From: Marisa cornuarietis
Taxonomy: Eukaryota > Mollusca > Gastropoda > Architaenioglossa > Ampullariidae
Direction of reading: 5' to 3'
DNA length: 64,000 nt
NCBI GenBank assembly: GCA_004794655.1
Contig: SMMW01000042.1
Location: forward strand, 3,038,001-3,102,000
The translations under genes and the position numbers were made by a program. This document shows positions 23,170 to 34,790 of the stretch, piece by piece. A model generated the notes under the pieces. The model searched no databases, was not told where the DNA came from, and saw only the letters and a program-made list of their open reading frames with translations. Position 1 is the first letter of the stretch; every line of letters begins with the position of its first letter.

Positions 23170-23322
23170 ATGGCGGAGAGCTGGGCGACTAGCGTGCGTT
23201 TGTTACACTCCGTTTTGACAAGCGCAGCTAAGCGGCATATCCACTATCCACTATTCACTAGTCTTTATCCAGAAAGGTTGGAGACACCCCCGGATGGCCT
23301 AGACAGTCCTATCTATCCCTAA
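23170..23322 (+). CDS. Unrecognised 50-residue ORF or first exon
   Basis: The start context is optimal (AAGATGG). The product begins MAESWATSVRLLHSVLTSAA, then KRHIHYPLFTSLYPERLETP. Its N-terminus is basic/hydroxylated with no acidic residue after position 3, which would suit a mitochondrial targeting peptide. It may be a whole micropeptide ending at TAA, or a first exon if a weak donor (AAAG|GTTGGA, near 23275) is used. I do not recognise the family. Its best support is the promoter-like segment directly upstream. Confidence 0.3.
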   Translation: MAESWATSVRLLHSVLTSAAKRHIHYPLFTSLYPERLETPPDGLDSPIYP

Positions 23323-24930
23323 AATTGAATGAAGACGTAGTGAAGCAATAGCTGTACATAAACAACCTTGACAGAAACAACCTTTACAAGAAAAACTCTT
23401 TTCGCTTAAAAGTTCAAAGCAGTAGTAACCTTAAGAATGCTTTTTGCTTCAAAGTTTGAAGTGTCCTCGCCGCTCGGAAGGATGCTATGTGAAGGCCACT
23501 CTTTGTACTTATCAGCTTTCGCCGAACTTCGCTGCATTAGGACTTTGCGGCAACAATGGCAAAAGAGTGTGCACACAGTTTTGACAAAACACTCGACCCA
23601 CTTAAAGGGAGTTTATAACCGGATACATGTAACTATGTACATGACATAAAATAACTACTAAACAAGGACATGTCTTAAGATATGTCAAGCCTTTTGATAT
23701 CTAATTAAGTGTGTATGTAATGTCATTACAGGTGTCCACGTTTGTAAAGGATGTTGGCATAGTGAACTTGTAGACCGTCCCCCTTTGTTAAGGTCGTTCT
23801 TAAGCAGGTAAAGTACCGAAGCGTCCAACCTCCGATGTGCCCTAAAGTCCCATTGTATTGACAAAGGTATTGGCTTAAACTCAGCATTTTGATTAAATTT
23901 CCAATGAACTAAAAGTTCAAATACAACTTGCTAAATTTTGTCAAAGATTTGACATTTTTCGGTTAAATAGGGCTTCTGCTGTAGTTATTTGATGTTGTTT
24001 TCTTTAGTGGAAGTGATGGTGGTGGCGGTAGTGGTGGTAGAATTAAATGCTTGTATAAAAAAGAAAAGTCTGTCAGTAATAAAAATATTACAAAAACAGC
24101 AGAACGGAAATATTAGAGACGAGAAAAACACACTATGAAGGGCTTTAAAATTAATGTCGGAAGAAAGAGAAAGCGAATAATGAACAATGCACAAAAAACT
24201 GAAATAGAATAAACGGATGCCGGGATCACATTTTCTGAGAAGAGAGAACAGGAAAGAGGAGAAGAGGGAGAGAGTGAGTAAAGTGAGAGAAAACAAAGGG
24301 AAAAATGAAGAAGAGGAAATTGAAAGGAGGGGAGACGCTTGAAATCAGAGACAATAAAACACTGCGGCGACTGAGGAAAGTAAACATGGCGGCACGACGT
24401 GATGTGTGTCAACACTGTTAGAGCAGCAGCTGCATACATTATGGTGGACACAATCATGCAGCGATTTCATGACAGCTCAAGTTAGTGGACTCGCCAGAAA
24501 TAAGATGCACAGAGGACTGAGTAAACGAGAGGACAGAAGGAAAAGGAAGCTGAGAAAATGTAAACTGTTCTCCATTTCAGTGTTGTTTCTGCTGATGAGA
24601 GTGGCGAGGCTGCCTGTGCATGCTGTCTTTGAAGATGATAGGCTGTAAATCTGCCTTCATTATTATTTCACTCGTCAAGACTGATGTCTCTTTGCATAAA
24701 TGGCAATATTTTTGCCGTTTGTCGTTGCTCTGTGCTTCATGGCGACCATTTGTGCTACAGACACATCGTCAAGTTGGCCAACTTGAAGCAGCTTCTAGCC
24801 CGCAGTAGGACCTTCTTCGCCGTGCAGTTGTTTGTTCGCTGTTGGGGTCCACTTTCCTCAGCTGCCCTGTCTTCGGCTTTGGTGATGATTCCTGTTCTTG
24901 GACTATGGACTGCTGTCCTCTGGTCCTGTT
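23323..24930. other. Non-coding stretch with a purine-rich block
   Basis: From about 24110 to 24350 the forward strand is strongly GA-rich, which creates long serine/leucine/phenylalanine-rich frames on the reverse strand that are not genes. A start-like ATGGCGGC at 24386 opens only 10 codons. Nothing else is supported. Confidence 0.5.
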
Positions 24931-24934
24931 AGAT

Positions 24935-25007
24935 GTGTCTTTGCGTTGGCTGTCGCATGGTTGGTGCGGGACATTCCGAGCCGAGTGTGCGACAGCCAAA
25001 GAGACAC
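24935..25007. repeat. Imperfect inverted repeat (hairpin)
   Basis: Arms 24935-24957 and 24988-25007 are complementary apart from a 3-nt bulge (TTGGCTGTCGCA / TGCGACAGCCAA core) and enclose a 30-nt loop. It could be a transposon scar or an RNA hairpin. No TTAA or TA duplications are evident. Confidence 0.6.
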
Positions 25008-25102
25008 GTCATGCCAGAGATCGTACGAACTGTTCATGCTGAAAAGCGACAGCTAGCGATGACCTGAAGTGTCCAGAACCACCGCCCAACAACTCTGCTG
25101 AC

Positions 25103-25213
25103 ATGGCTGACGTGGAGTCGCTAGAGAGCACCGTGGAGGCTGCCTTCAAAGGAAAGGCTGGTTTTATTGTGAGCGAGTTCAAACAACTTCACTTTATACA
25201 ACAAATTCGGTAA
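25103..25213 (+). CDS. Unrecognised 36-residue ORF (doubtful)
   Basis: The ATG has G at -3 and G at +4. The frame is open from 25043 and reads KCPEPPPNNSAD before the ATG, then MADVESLESTVEAAFKGKAG, ending in TAA after FIQQIR. Composition is protein-like (acidic/hydrophobic alternation), but no domain is recognised. It could be a scrap of an exon or of a transposon. Confidence 0.15.
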   Translation: MADVESLESTVEAAFKGKAGFIVSEFKQLHFIQQIR

Positions 25214-27619
25214 ATAAACGCCTTTATGTACTCATTTGCTGTCCATTCCATTATTACTAGGTGTGGATTTTGGGTATTTTATCAGCCCGCCGCGTAGCTT
25301 AGAAATTTAGACCGACCCGCAAAAAGAAAATTTTGCCCACCCTTGTGAGAGAAGGAGATGTGGGGGGTGGGGGTAGAGAATGTGTTTGTGATACGGTTGG
25401 TGTATGGAACGATTTTGGCTTTTATAAAACTCAATAAGTTTGAAACCCTACATAGGGTATATGATCATTATTATTTTCAGGAAAAAAAGGAATCATTATA
25501 GTTTTAGGTTCGTATAAAACACACACACACACACAGCTGCAGGAGAAGCGTTAGGCTGGGCACTCGCGACAAAGAAGCTTTATATTCTGGGAGACACTGC
25601 TCATCAAAGAAGTGGAGCCAGACCTGGTGCTCACGCTTCAGTTGTCACCCCAGACACAAGATCCATACGTCACTTCCGGTGATATGTAGATCTTTCATAG
25701 CGCCATGAAGAACCTAGCCATGGAGAACAGAAATCAGCTGTTGTCTAGACAAAAACAACAACGACTGATTAAAGCAGATATGTAAAAAATGATGAAGAAA
25801 ACTTTATTAGACTTCACTGTATGTTACTATGTGTGTGCAGCTAGGCAGATATATAAAGCGAAGATAACATGTTACGAGCGTTGTTGATAGAAGGTTTAAT
25901 CTTTTATTCCTACTTTTGTTTCTAATTTTATCGTAATAATTTTAGTTGAAAACTTTGAGAAAAGCAGCATAGAAAGCAAGATTTTTGTCAGCATATTAAA
26001 TGTTTTTACAGACTCTCCCCATATTTTCCTCTTCTTTTAAACGCACACACACACACACACCTAAAAGTGGGGAGGGGGTAAGAGGTCTTAAAGACACAAA
26101 ACGGTCGTTATTCATGTTGAATAAACACATTGATGTCGAAGCTGTTGAAGTCTTTCATCACAGAAACACTAAAGACACTAAAGGCTGTTTGAAGGCATCA
26201 GCATGACCAGGCAGACCGTGAGCACCCCGCCCCTGCACCGCCATCTGTCACCCATCGGCGCTTACAACGACCTCCACACCCCCTGTGCCTCCACTGACTT
26301 GGCCAGTCTTTTCGCTTAAATTGATGGCAGACGGACTTCATACGTCACTATACATAAAACACCCGCACAAGAGTTGTTCGCTTCATTCAAGGCGAAAGGA
26401 AAACGACTTGTCTACAGGCGGCCTGCCATTATGCTCTTAGTGGTTAGTGATTAGAGCGATGACTTTCCAAACACAGAATGTTTGTCTGACAAGGTATTCT
26501 TTTACAAGAACTATCTGCTTTTCTGCATGAGTTAAATTTGATAAACTTTGAATGTGAAATGATTGAATGAAAGAATGAATAAATAAATTCTATTGTACTC
26601 TCTGCACCTTTTTTTCTGGATTCCAGAAGTCAGAGGACTGAATAAAACGCAAATAGTGTTCTTTCCGAACAAAGAAACGCCATTGCTTAAATAATTACAT
26701 GACTTTGGGAACTAAGTGTTACACCTAAAATTCTAACGAATGCAGTTGGCATTTATCTAGAAATCAAAATCATGCAAGATGCAGAAATGGGCTCGCACGA
26801 ACACACACACACACACACACACTCTCTCTCTCACACACACGCACATTAACTTATGGCCACTCTATAGACAGATCTGAGAACCAAGTCATGCAGAAAGGCT
26901 AGCAAAAGACAGGGTGGGAAAAAAAGCTTTGCCGCAGTCTCATCACATTTTCGTCACATCTGGATATCAATATTTCTGATCCTGCAAGCTGATTTCTGCC
27001 CTTATTCCCTAGGAAAAAGGAATACGCATTTTTTTGCAAATAAACAAGCTGAAAGGTGAGAAAGAAGTTACAGGGGTTGTTGAGAGGTAGGACGCATAGA
27101 AAGTTTACGAGACGCTGAACTAAATACTTCACTCATCATGTGTGAAGTAAATACTTATCATGTCTGACTTGTCCATGAATGCCAACTGCCATGCAGTTAG
27201 TTATTTTGCTTATGGTCTATTTTCAGACCTTACCCGCTCACGCAACAAAGTGTCAGCATTGTTGAACCTATAAACCATACCTTGAGGTTTAGACCTACAA
27301 AATGTGCCCTTAGTTTTGTGCTGAATCAGTGTGAAGTAGCTACTGGAAGTATTCCTTCAAATTCCTAGTGGCTGCCAAGAGTGTTCCGTCTGCACAGCAG
27401 CTCCAGAGCAGATTGTGTTATAAGTTTTGGCTTCATAACTATGATATATTTTATTGTTTTTCAACAGAGCTATTTTTGTTCATTTTATTAGTTTTATTCA
27501 TAATTTTATCGTAACAGTATATACTTTTCCCGCAGCATAATCACTTGTTCTCATTTTGAATACATGCAATAACATGCAGACACATTCTTTCACACACGCA
27601 TGTTCAACTGTTATCTTTA
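25214..27619. other. Non-coding stretch with CA microsatellites
   Basis: Short AC runs lie at about 25519-25535, 26045-26061 and 26800-26822. No gene is supported. A CCACC-rich patch around 26200-26310 contains a 38-codon ATG frame without motifs. Confidence 0.5.
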
Positions 27620-27728
27620 ACGTCACACGGTTGTAATGTCGACTAATGTGTTACGTCACGTTAATATCAAGCAGACCGATGTGTTACGTCACACGAGCAT
27701 CAAGTCGACCAAAGTGGTACGTCATACA
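27620..27728. repeat. 33-bp tandem array, each unit with an ACGTCA site
   Basis: The word ACGTCA(C/T) occurs at 27620, 27653, 27686 and 27719, exactly 33 bp apart. The intervening sequence is also similar (a variant of AAGTCGACCAAAGTG..TAC). ACGTCA with the preceding TT makes TTACGTCA, a CRE/ATF/bZIP-type site. Exact 33-bp spacing would place the sites on the same face of the helix. Function is inference. Confidence 0.8.
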
Positions 27729-28895
27729 GATATGAAACCAGCTTTGAACACCATTGCTTTAACCACCAGATAAAGCTAGAAGTAACAAACAGATTTGACT
27801 GATAAAGGTGAAAGCTTTAAGTAACAAATATATGTGACGGATAAAGTTGAAACCGACAACATATTTATGCAGCAGATATTAGTAACTACTACAAGTAGCA
27901 GGTAGAAGAGACAGCTATAGCTAGCAGCTGCAGGTGACAGCTATGGGTAAAGGTGAGACGTAGTTGCTTGATCTTGTACCACTAAAAAGCTGGCTCAATC
28001 CTGGGTGCAGCGATTGGTGTCTGCCTAGTGAAACTATCTTAGTAGGTCATAACAGCTTTTCACATGTATATCCCTGTTGTTAAAAGAAAACTGCATTCCG
28101 ACTTTGTGTGGGACACACGGCAGTTTCCACGCTGGTGTGGCAGTGAAGGGGACGCTTATGATAATCTGTATTTTTTATAAAGAGATTAAATACAAGATAA
28201 AACATCTTAAGTGTACGATTAAGCATCACATGAAAAACGAAAAACAAACGTGGACAACTTATAATGTCTCTGGTTCGCAATTTTGTTAGATATTGGTAAT
28301 AACTCTTCAACGGGGGAAACTATCAACGGGTCACAGGGCATCTACATCGCTGAAACTCCCCTCATGACACTCAAACACTCCCAGACTGATATCTAACAGG
28401 AAATCCTTGTTATTTGTTTTGTTTTCACAATATTCAGGTACTATGTTCTCCCCTTCTCCTACTTTGCTTCTCCGCTGGCAGTGATATGGCTCACCATGCG
28501 AAGCTCGGCCAAGGGAGGTTGCTGAGTGCGGGTGAAGAAGCCAACAAAGCAGACGGGCCACTTCAGTCTGCACGTGCATGTCAGTCACAAACAGAAAAAT
28601 GAAAGAAAAACATTTGTAGGCACCACGCCTCAGCCTTTAATCACGAGGCCGGCTTGTGATTACAAGCCGCTGCAGTTGAAAGCTCTCTCCCCCAGCATCA
28701 GGTCCTCCCACGTCTTCGTAGTCGTTGGCAATATTTTCCGTATCGTGGGGTGGCCTTCTGGAGCGTTCGTTTTTATCTTCTTCGACCGAGTAGGCCCTTT
28801 ATTTCACAATTCCACTTTTCTTTTACCAATCTAATCAGTGATCGATGCGATTTATGCGATATGTTACCTATTTGGGTTTTTGAGCGTGCGTGCAT
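27729..28895. other. Non-coding stretch
   Basis: A short imperfect tandem (GATAAAG..GAAA, about 40 bp) occupies about 27769-27855. No gene is recognised in the rest. Confidence 0.5.
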
Positions 28896-28935
28896 GTGGG
28901 TGTGCATATGAGTGTGCGTGTGCGTGTGAGTGTGC

Positions 28936-28982
<47 letters not shown>
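28896..28982. repeat. GT microsatellite with interrupted 5' part
   Basis: Interrupted TGTGCG/TGTGAG words lead into about 23 pure GT units. Open frames on both strands here are Cys-Val or Thr-His repetition only. Confidence 0.95.
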
Positions 28983-28983
<1 letters not shown>

Positions 28984-30894
28984 ACTGGCTTATATGCATA
29001 TGTGCGGTCACGACTGCGTGGTTTTTGTTCCCAGTTTTGTGAGTCAATCTTTTCAAACATTCACAGTTTTATTATCTGTTGACTAATCATATCTTACTTC
29101 TTTCAAACGCTTCAGTGGAGTTACATGTAAGAGGTTCCAAATTCAAAGTTTGGAAAATAAATCCTAGATCTTCCCAAACCTATTTTAGCTTAAGCGTGCA
29201 TGAGTATGCTTGTAGCTAGCAGAGGGTGCCAGTGTAAATGGGATCAATTCCAGAGGTGTTCACTGTAACCATTTGCTGCACCCTAGTCATCTTGATATTT
29301 GTCAGTTCTCTTCAAATACAGGGGCTCGCATTTCCACCTGGCCATCCATCTCTTCCTGCAGAATAATTACATTTAATGGGAAGATGGATCTTAAGGTGAT
29401 AAACAATGAAAACGCTGCTTTCCACCTCCCCATAAAACACTGTGTGGTTGTCAGCGTGCTTTACTCACACTCACATGCTTGCTTATTGTTAATAAATGTG
29501 TATGTGTGCGTGTAGGCGATTGCGTAGTGTCTTCGTGAGATATTCTGTGTCTGTATGACATGTACACGTGAGTTTTTTGTGCGTGTCTGCTTGTGCACGT
29601 GTATGTATGGTTGTTTAAGTTTTTATTTTGGGGGGGGGGTGTGCGTGTGTGTGTGTTGCTTGTGGGGGGTTGTGTAATCAAGTGTGTATGATGTTCGCAG
29701 CGGTTGTGTGTGCATGTTTGCATGCAATGTGTGCGTAGGTGCAGTTAGATTTTTGTGAACGCGGGTGCTCGTGTGTCTCTCTATAGCAACGCCTGAGGTA
29801 AAACAACATTTGAGAGTCTTCACAGGCGTCAGAAACAGAGAGCCCACACATTTCCTGTGAACACGCTCATATTCAAAGATAAAACACACGTGTTGTAGTT
29901 ATATAACACGTGAATCTGCGAGTTACCGGCCCTGTCACACTGAACGTCTTTGTGTAGTTACAGGAAGACAGTGAGAGAGACGGAAGACCCGACAGACACC
30001 AGACCAGGATGAAATAGTGATGCGTGGGGCCGGACAAAAACTAAATGTGCTGAGAAAAGATAACTGCGCTGCTGGCTTTCAAAAACGAATTCTGACGGCC
30101 ACAAAGCTGCCTGACTTAAACAGCGAGTCATTTACTGTGATCCTTCACGTTTTGATGGCATTAATGGAGGCCTAAGACTGACCCCTGGAGTAATGCCGTC
30201 ATCTACCAAGCTGCTGACATTAGCATCAGTGCATTGAAGGACTATCCTTAACTGCTCTATTAACCATTGAGTCTTTGGACGCATGTCAGAGGTTAATACA
30301 CACTTTGCATTTACACCAAGGCAACAGTTTTCCAAGATTACAGTTCTAAATGGCACTGAAGTCTGCTTAGACAAAGTCTGAGACTTCGATTAAAAATAGA
30401 CAGCACATTATCCCGCACTGTAGATGTTCGAAATATACATAACCTCTACGTATTTGTGTGATTATCCTGCTTGTCTCTATTTTGTGTGTGAAGCAGAACA
30501 GAGCTACAAAGAAGACAGTTCAGAGGGTACTAGAAGAAGAATAATGATTGCGGACAGCTTTGTGGTATTAGTAGCAATACTTGTCATACGAAGAAGACAG
30601 CAAGTTATCTACGTTCAGTCCCTTCTATTGACATCTTATCATCAAGGTCTTTGAAATGACACGAGGCAAGGAGAAAGTAATACGCATGCAAACGGATCGG
30701 TTAGCTTCAGTAAATGTTGAAAACGAGATCCTAATTAATAAAGAAGGTGAAGACAATTTTGTCACCAAAGACCAGCCACCACAATTGTGGGACAGCAAGT
30801 CTTGGGTTACACAGTTTGCATTTTATCGACCTAAAGGCGGTGAACATGTTGCTTGTCCACAAGAAACAGGCAAGGAAGTGAGAGCTTGAGGCCA
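28983..30894. other. Non-coding stretch; GT-rich, with one weak ORF
   Basis: The interval 29490-29780 is GT-rich and G-rich (a run of G at about 29632-29639), producing artefactual frames on both strands. A 77-codon ATG frame at 30656-30889 (MTRGKEKVIRMQTDR..) is acidic and has no motif I recognise; it may be a chance frame. Confidence 0.45.
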
Positions 30895-31185
30895 TTGTTG
30901 TTTTTTGTTAGTTTGTTGTCATTTTGTGGTGAAACGCTTTCACCTTTAGTTAATTTCGCACTGCTGGGGGATGGCGGGCCGTAACATGGAAAAAGGAATG
31001 GAGAAGGGGACGGAAGGATGGGAGGTGGAGGATCATTGTTCGGCGAGGCCGCAGGTGTTGATTATGGTGGCGGTGTTTATTAATGATGCCGGTGCCTTTC
31101 TTGCTAGTTGCTGTTAATTGATCTTAGGTCCTGGAGGCCTGCCAAGTTCACAGTGGATGTCTACTGCTTTGCTATTTTGGCGAGA
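30895..31185 (+). repeat. Dispersed repeat B, longest separated copy
   Basis: This copy shares word order with 57365-57640. A GTTGTT-rich start is followed by a CACCTTTAGTTAATTTCG block, then TGCTGTTAATTGATCTTAGG, then GGAGGCCTGCCAAGTTCACA and TGGCGAGATC. Identity is moderate with gaps, so the repeat is old. The family is not recognised. Confidence 0.55.
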
Positions 31186-31752
31186 TCAAAGTGTCCTTCT
31201 CATTGTAGAAGCGCCTAAGGGAGGGTTGGACCAATGGGAGTGTATGAGGGTAAAGTGCTGTCTTACGTCTCTCTGACGCCCTGGTTTGTTCTGTTTGACA
31301 GGTGCCTTGTTGGATAGTGGGTTGTTGCGTGGGGTGACATGCTCAGTACATGTGAGATTTTGTGACTGCCATAGTGGGTGGTGTGGGTAAAGGTACACTG
31401 ATACAGGTACAATGATTATCAGCTTTTTACACACTTTTATGTTCTACTTTATTTTTTTATTTTTTATATAACTCACTATGTATGTATGTATGTATGTGAG
31501 ATTTTGTAATCGATTTTTCAACCGCTTACCATCGAACTCTTGGAACTTGGAAGTTGGGACACTCCAGGGGCTCTCACACTTTTATATTTTAAGTTATATG
31601 TATTAAAGAAATCCCGAGAACTAGGGAAAAATTATTTTACCCTTTCTAGTGCAGTTAAAAAACGCGTGTTTTTAAAAATATTTTATTTATTTATTTCAGT
31701 CCTAATCCTGTGAAATGCATATCACATCAAGAGATAGAAATAACAAAGCAAA
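31186..31752. other. Non-coding stretch
   Basis: It holds a short TATG tetranucleotide run at about 31478-31496 and AT-rich DNA. Nothing else was seen. Confidence 0.5.
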
Positions 31753-31827
31753 GATCCAGGCCCGTGACACCCGATTTTCTCTATTGTGGTGACAAGTACG
31801 TTAACCGCTACGCTACCAAATGCCCCA
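31753..31827 (-). mobile_element. tRNA-like SINE head remnant
   Basis: On the reverse strand it reads GGGGCATTTGGTAGCGTAGC then GGTTAACG, an A-box-like start. After a short interval follow GTCACC and a degraded B-box region (CGGGTGTCACGGGCCTGGATC split by changes). It cannot fold as an intact tRNA and is probably a dead SINE. Confidence 0.45.
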
Positions 31828-32399
31828 GCACCTACGTCTGTGTGTATGGTTAGATTTATCTTCCCTTTTTAAACCGGCGTGAACTCTTCATAGTGCCCAT
31901 TGTATTAACTGTGTACTGGAAAACAAGTCTGGATTTAGGATGTGACCAAAGTTGTAATGTCTCACACATTTATCCCCCAAACCTTTTTTTCTGTGACCAT
32001 CACAGTACTTAGTCTAACGTTTGACGTGGCTAGTTGAGAAAGGCTTTGAAATGTGCGTTACAGTCACTATACTTATACTATTCTGCAGTCTCCTCCCCCC
32101 TCTCTCTCTCTCTTTGTCTCTGTTTTTCTCTCTGTCTGTAGCTCAGCGTTCTCTCCCCCCCCCACGTTCTCTGTCTCTGGCTTTCTGTATTCTTATTATT
32201 TATTTATCTATAAAGTACAAAATTCTGTTTGTACAATCAAATTATGTGGAAATCTTTAAGTGTATCAGATCTGGAAAAGAGTACTAAGATCAGGTGACCA
32301 ATTGATTGATTAATCATGGGCCTACCCCAGTCGATTGATTTACAATGGTCGTTTCACAGCTTTTGAAAGCGTTCTTGCATTAAGACCATTACTAACTAG
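31828..32399. other. Non-coding stretch
   Basis: A CT-rich stretch at about 32092-32180 gives Ser/Leu-rich frames that are not genes. Nothing else was seen. Confidence 0.5.
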
Positions 32400-32582
32400 G
32401 ACTTCAGCAGGGCAGACTTTAACTGATGGTTTTCTTCAGTAGGACAGACTCTAACTGATGGTTTACTTCACTAAGGCAGACTCTTACTGATGGCTCACCT
32501 CATTAGGACAGTCTCTAACTGATGGCTTACCTCAGCAGGGCCGACTCTAACTGAAGGTTTACTTCAGCAGGACATACTCTTT
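32400..32582. repeat. 32-bp minisatellite, five units
   Basis: The word ACTGATGG (last copy ACTGAAGG) recurs at 32422, 32454, 32486, 32518 and 32550, exactly every 32 bp. The rest of each unit (CTTCAGYAGGRCAGACTCT type) is also repeated. Whole units repeat, so there are no unique spacers. Confidence 0.9.
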
Positions 32583-33960
32583 TTCAACTTTGTAGATTCT
32601 TCATACTCAAAAATTCACTCCATAAATTCGCAAACTGAGGTGATCTGTGAAATGAATGGGCTAAAAGTAGACTTAAAACATTGCGTGGTACCACTTTCAG
32701 CAGCTGTAAATACACGAGCGTCAGACGATGGAATGGAAGACATCTCCTTTATTGAATTACCCGCCGCAGTGCACTGCTGTGTGCACATTGATGTATTTAT
32801 TCAGCTTCTTTGCTTTTACACTTTACACTTTTCTCAGATACATTTTTGGTGGGAACATTTTTGTCTGCGTCCTCCCTCCGTCCTTAACACATGCTACTTG
32901 AGCTCCTGTTTCCCCTTCATTTGACTGAGATCTGGTTCTGATGGTTTCAGCTTATTTGGTTGTACACAGCTGGGTGGAACTTATTGGTGCCAACAATGAT
33001 TCGTTCGAGCTCCTGTAAAAATCCGTCCAAATCACACTCATAATAAATGATATATGTATTTTAGGAATTAGTTACCCTGATGCTGGAAGATCACATGAAG
33101 ATAATATTCAAAATCATTTCGTTATCCTCTTGGGTATATTATCTAGTGCAACCCTCCAGGTTTCTCTTGCTTAATTTACCTTTACAACTTTCCTATTACT
33201 CCAGCTATCTTTTGCTATTTTTTCTTGTAAATATTTATTTGTACTAATATTACTTTGACTATTTCCTTTATACCTTTAAAGCATGTGTATCAGTCCCATT
33301 TACTTTAGTATTTATGAACTGTCGGGTACGCGAGAGACAAGAACAGATGTTTCCGTGACTCAAGAAGCGAAGGTTATTTAGTCTTTTTGTTACAGGACAC
33401 ACACTTTGAGTGTAATCAGGAAAAAAATCCTCTCCACAGACTGGGAATACTTGTGTTTGTGACCTCGTGCAGCTCTACTTCCCGTGGAGTGACGAGTCTG
33501 CGTGTACATAGAGACCCTTGTGGGGACTACGTCACACTTGGGGGAGGGTCTACGTTATACTTAAGGGGACTAAATTATATTTGTAAAGAGCTTGTAAAAA
33601 TAGTTCGCAATTGTTAGCGTTTATGGACTACATAGGGGTGATCCTAGTCAAGCATCCACATTTTTATTCACTCCTTTAAAAGAATTATTGTTATAGGGAT
33701 GACTGAATCATCGGTTTGAATTTTTAATTAGATTTTTATAGCTATAGACGTATTAATAATGTGAAGACACAATAAGTGTAGATAGTATGATTACAAGTCT
33801 AGACTAGCTAGACATTTGGCGGGAAATAATCCCGAATTACAACGATATACTTAGACAAGACGACGACGTCATGAACTGAGCAGACTAAAATATTTTCTTT
33901 TACTTCATTCACTGTCAAACTATGTATCGATGCCAAAATACTTTCAAGTTATCTCATTGA
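32583..33960. other. Non-coding stretch
   Basis: No gene, RNA or repeat is recognised. The short frames at about 32640-32924 and 33387-33617 have no motifs. Confidence 0.5.
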
Positions 33961-33984
33961 TAATTTTCTAATCATTCTTTTCTG

Positions 33985-34790
33985 TCTAAGGAGCAAGATG
34001 AAAAGAGTGAGAATTTGTGGAAATAAATGCATCTCTTCTTAGTAATAAGAAATAATTAAATGAAATAAATAGCTTCATAAATGAAGTAGTCTAGAAATAT
34101 GTGGTCACTCCATTTAAGAGAGAACACGTAAGTAATATCTTTATGCCAGAGATGAATATTGCTACATTCCATCAGGCTGTCTTAGAGAGTCCTCTAATAA
34201 AAATTAGAATTATTGTTTGCAAGTAAGAAAAAGAAAAGAAGTCAGAAAAGAGAAACATTAGAAAGAAAAATGTTGCAGTTAAAGAAGTATAAAATAATTA
34301 AACGGGATATAAACGAATAAAAGTATTCGCTTAAGAGATAAAAAAATGTAAGGGGCATTGATTCGGTCACGTTCAAGACGTTAGCTGAGGGAGAAAATGT
34401 TAGTAGGCATTTCTGTGTTAGTGAAAAAGAATCTACGTGAGAAAACAAATGCGAAAATTGCTAACGCAGACTGAAGAAACTGTTACGAAATCAGACACAA
34501 TTAGTTGACACATATACAGTTTTTCTCTAGCCTGTACTTAGAATCCCCCATTGAAGATTATGACCCTAGTCAACTAACAGTAAAGCTTCCAGAGGCTGAG
34601 AAAAGTTTGCTTAAAGGAAAAATCACGTTAGAAGAGGCAGTTTGTCATATATGTAATGGAACAAGTACTTGAAGTGACGGAGTTACTTTACAGTCAGTTC
34701 TTTAAAGATCTTTAGAAATCGCTTGATCCTTTGGTTAGTCGTAACCTTAACGAAGAAGGCGTAAAAACGTAGCTGCTATCAAAATCACTA
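33985..34790 (+). mobile_element. Decayed L1/Tx1-like LINE fragment
   Basis: The interval matches the region between the endonuclease and polymerase of L1-clade ORF2. At 34351-34455 one frame reads RGIDSVTFKTLAEGENVSRH then FCVSEKES, equivalent to the family's 'EEGEKNTKYF..LEKR' segment. At 34541-34698 it reads LPEAEKSLLKGKITLEEAVC, then NGTST-stop-SDGVT, equivalent to 'NGKSPGxDGFT'. At 34695-34763 the next frame reads QFFKDL-stop-KSLDPLV. At least two frameshifts and several stops are present. No catalytic box follows, so the copy is truncated or deleted near 34800. Confidence 0.8.

Noticed and set aside
24386..24418. ATGGCGGC start with excellent context
   Set aside because: The frame closes after 10 codons (MAARRDVCQHC) and no clear donor precedes the stop.
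28773..29086. Cys-Val and Thr-His repeat ORFs
   Set aside because: They are translations of a GT/CA microsatellite on both strands.
32400..32582. CRISPR-like regular spacing
   Set aside because: Entire 32-bp units repeat, with no unique spacers and no cas genes; the DNA is eukaryotic.
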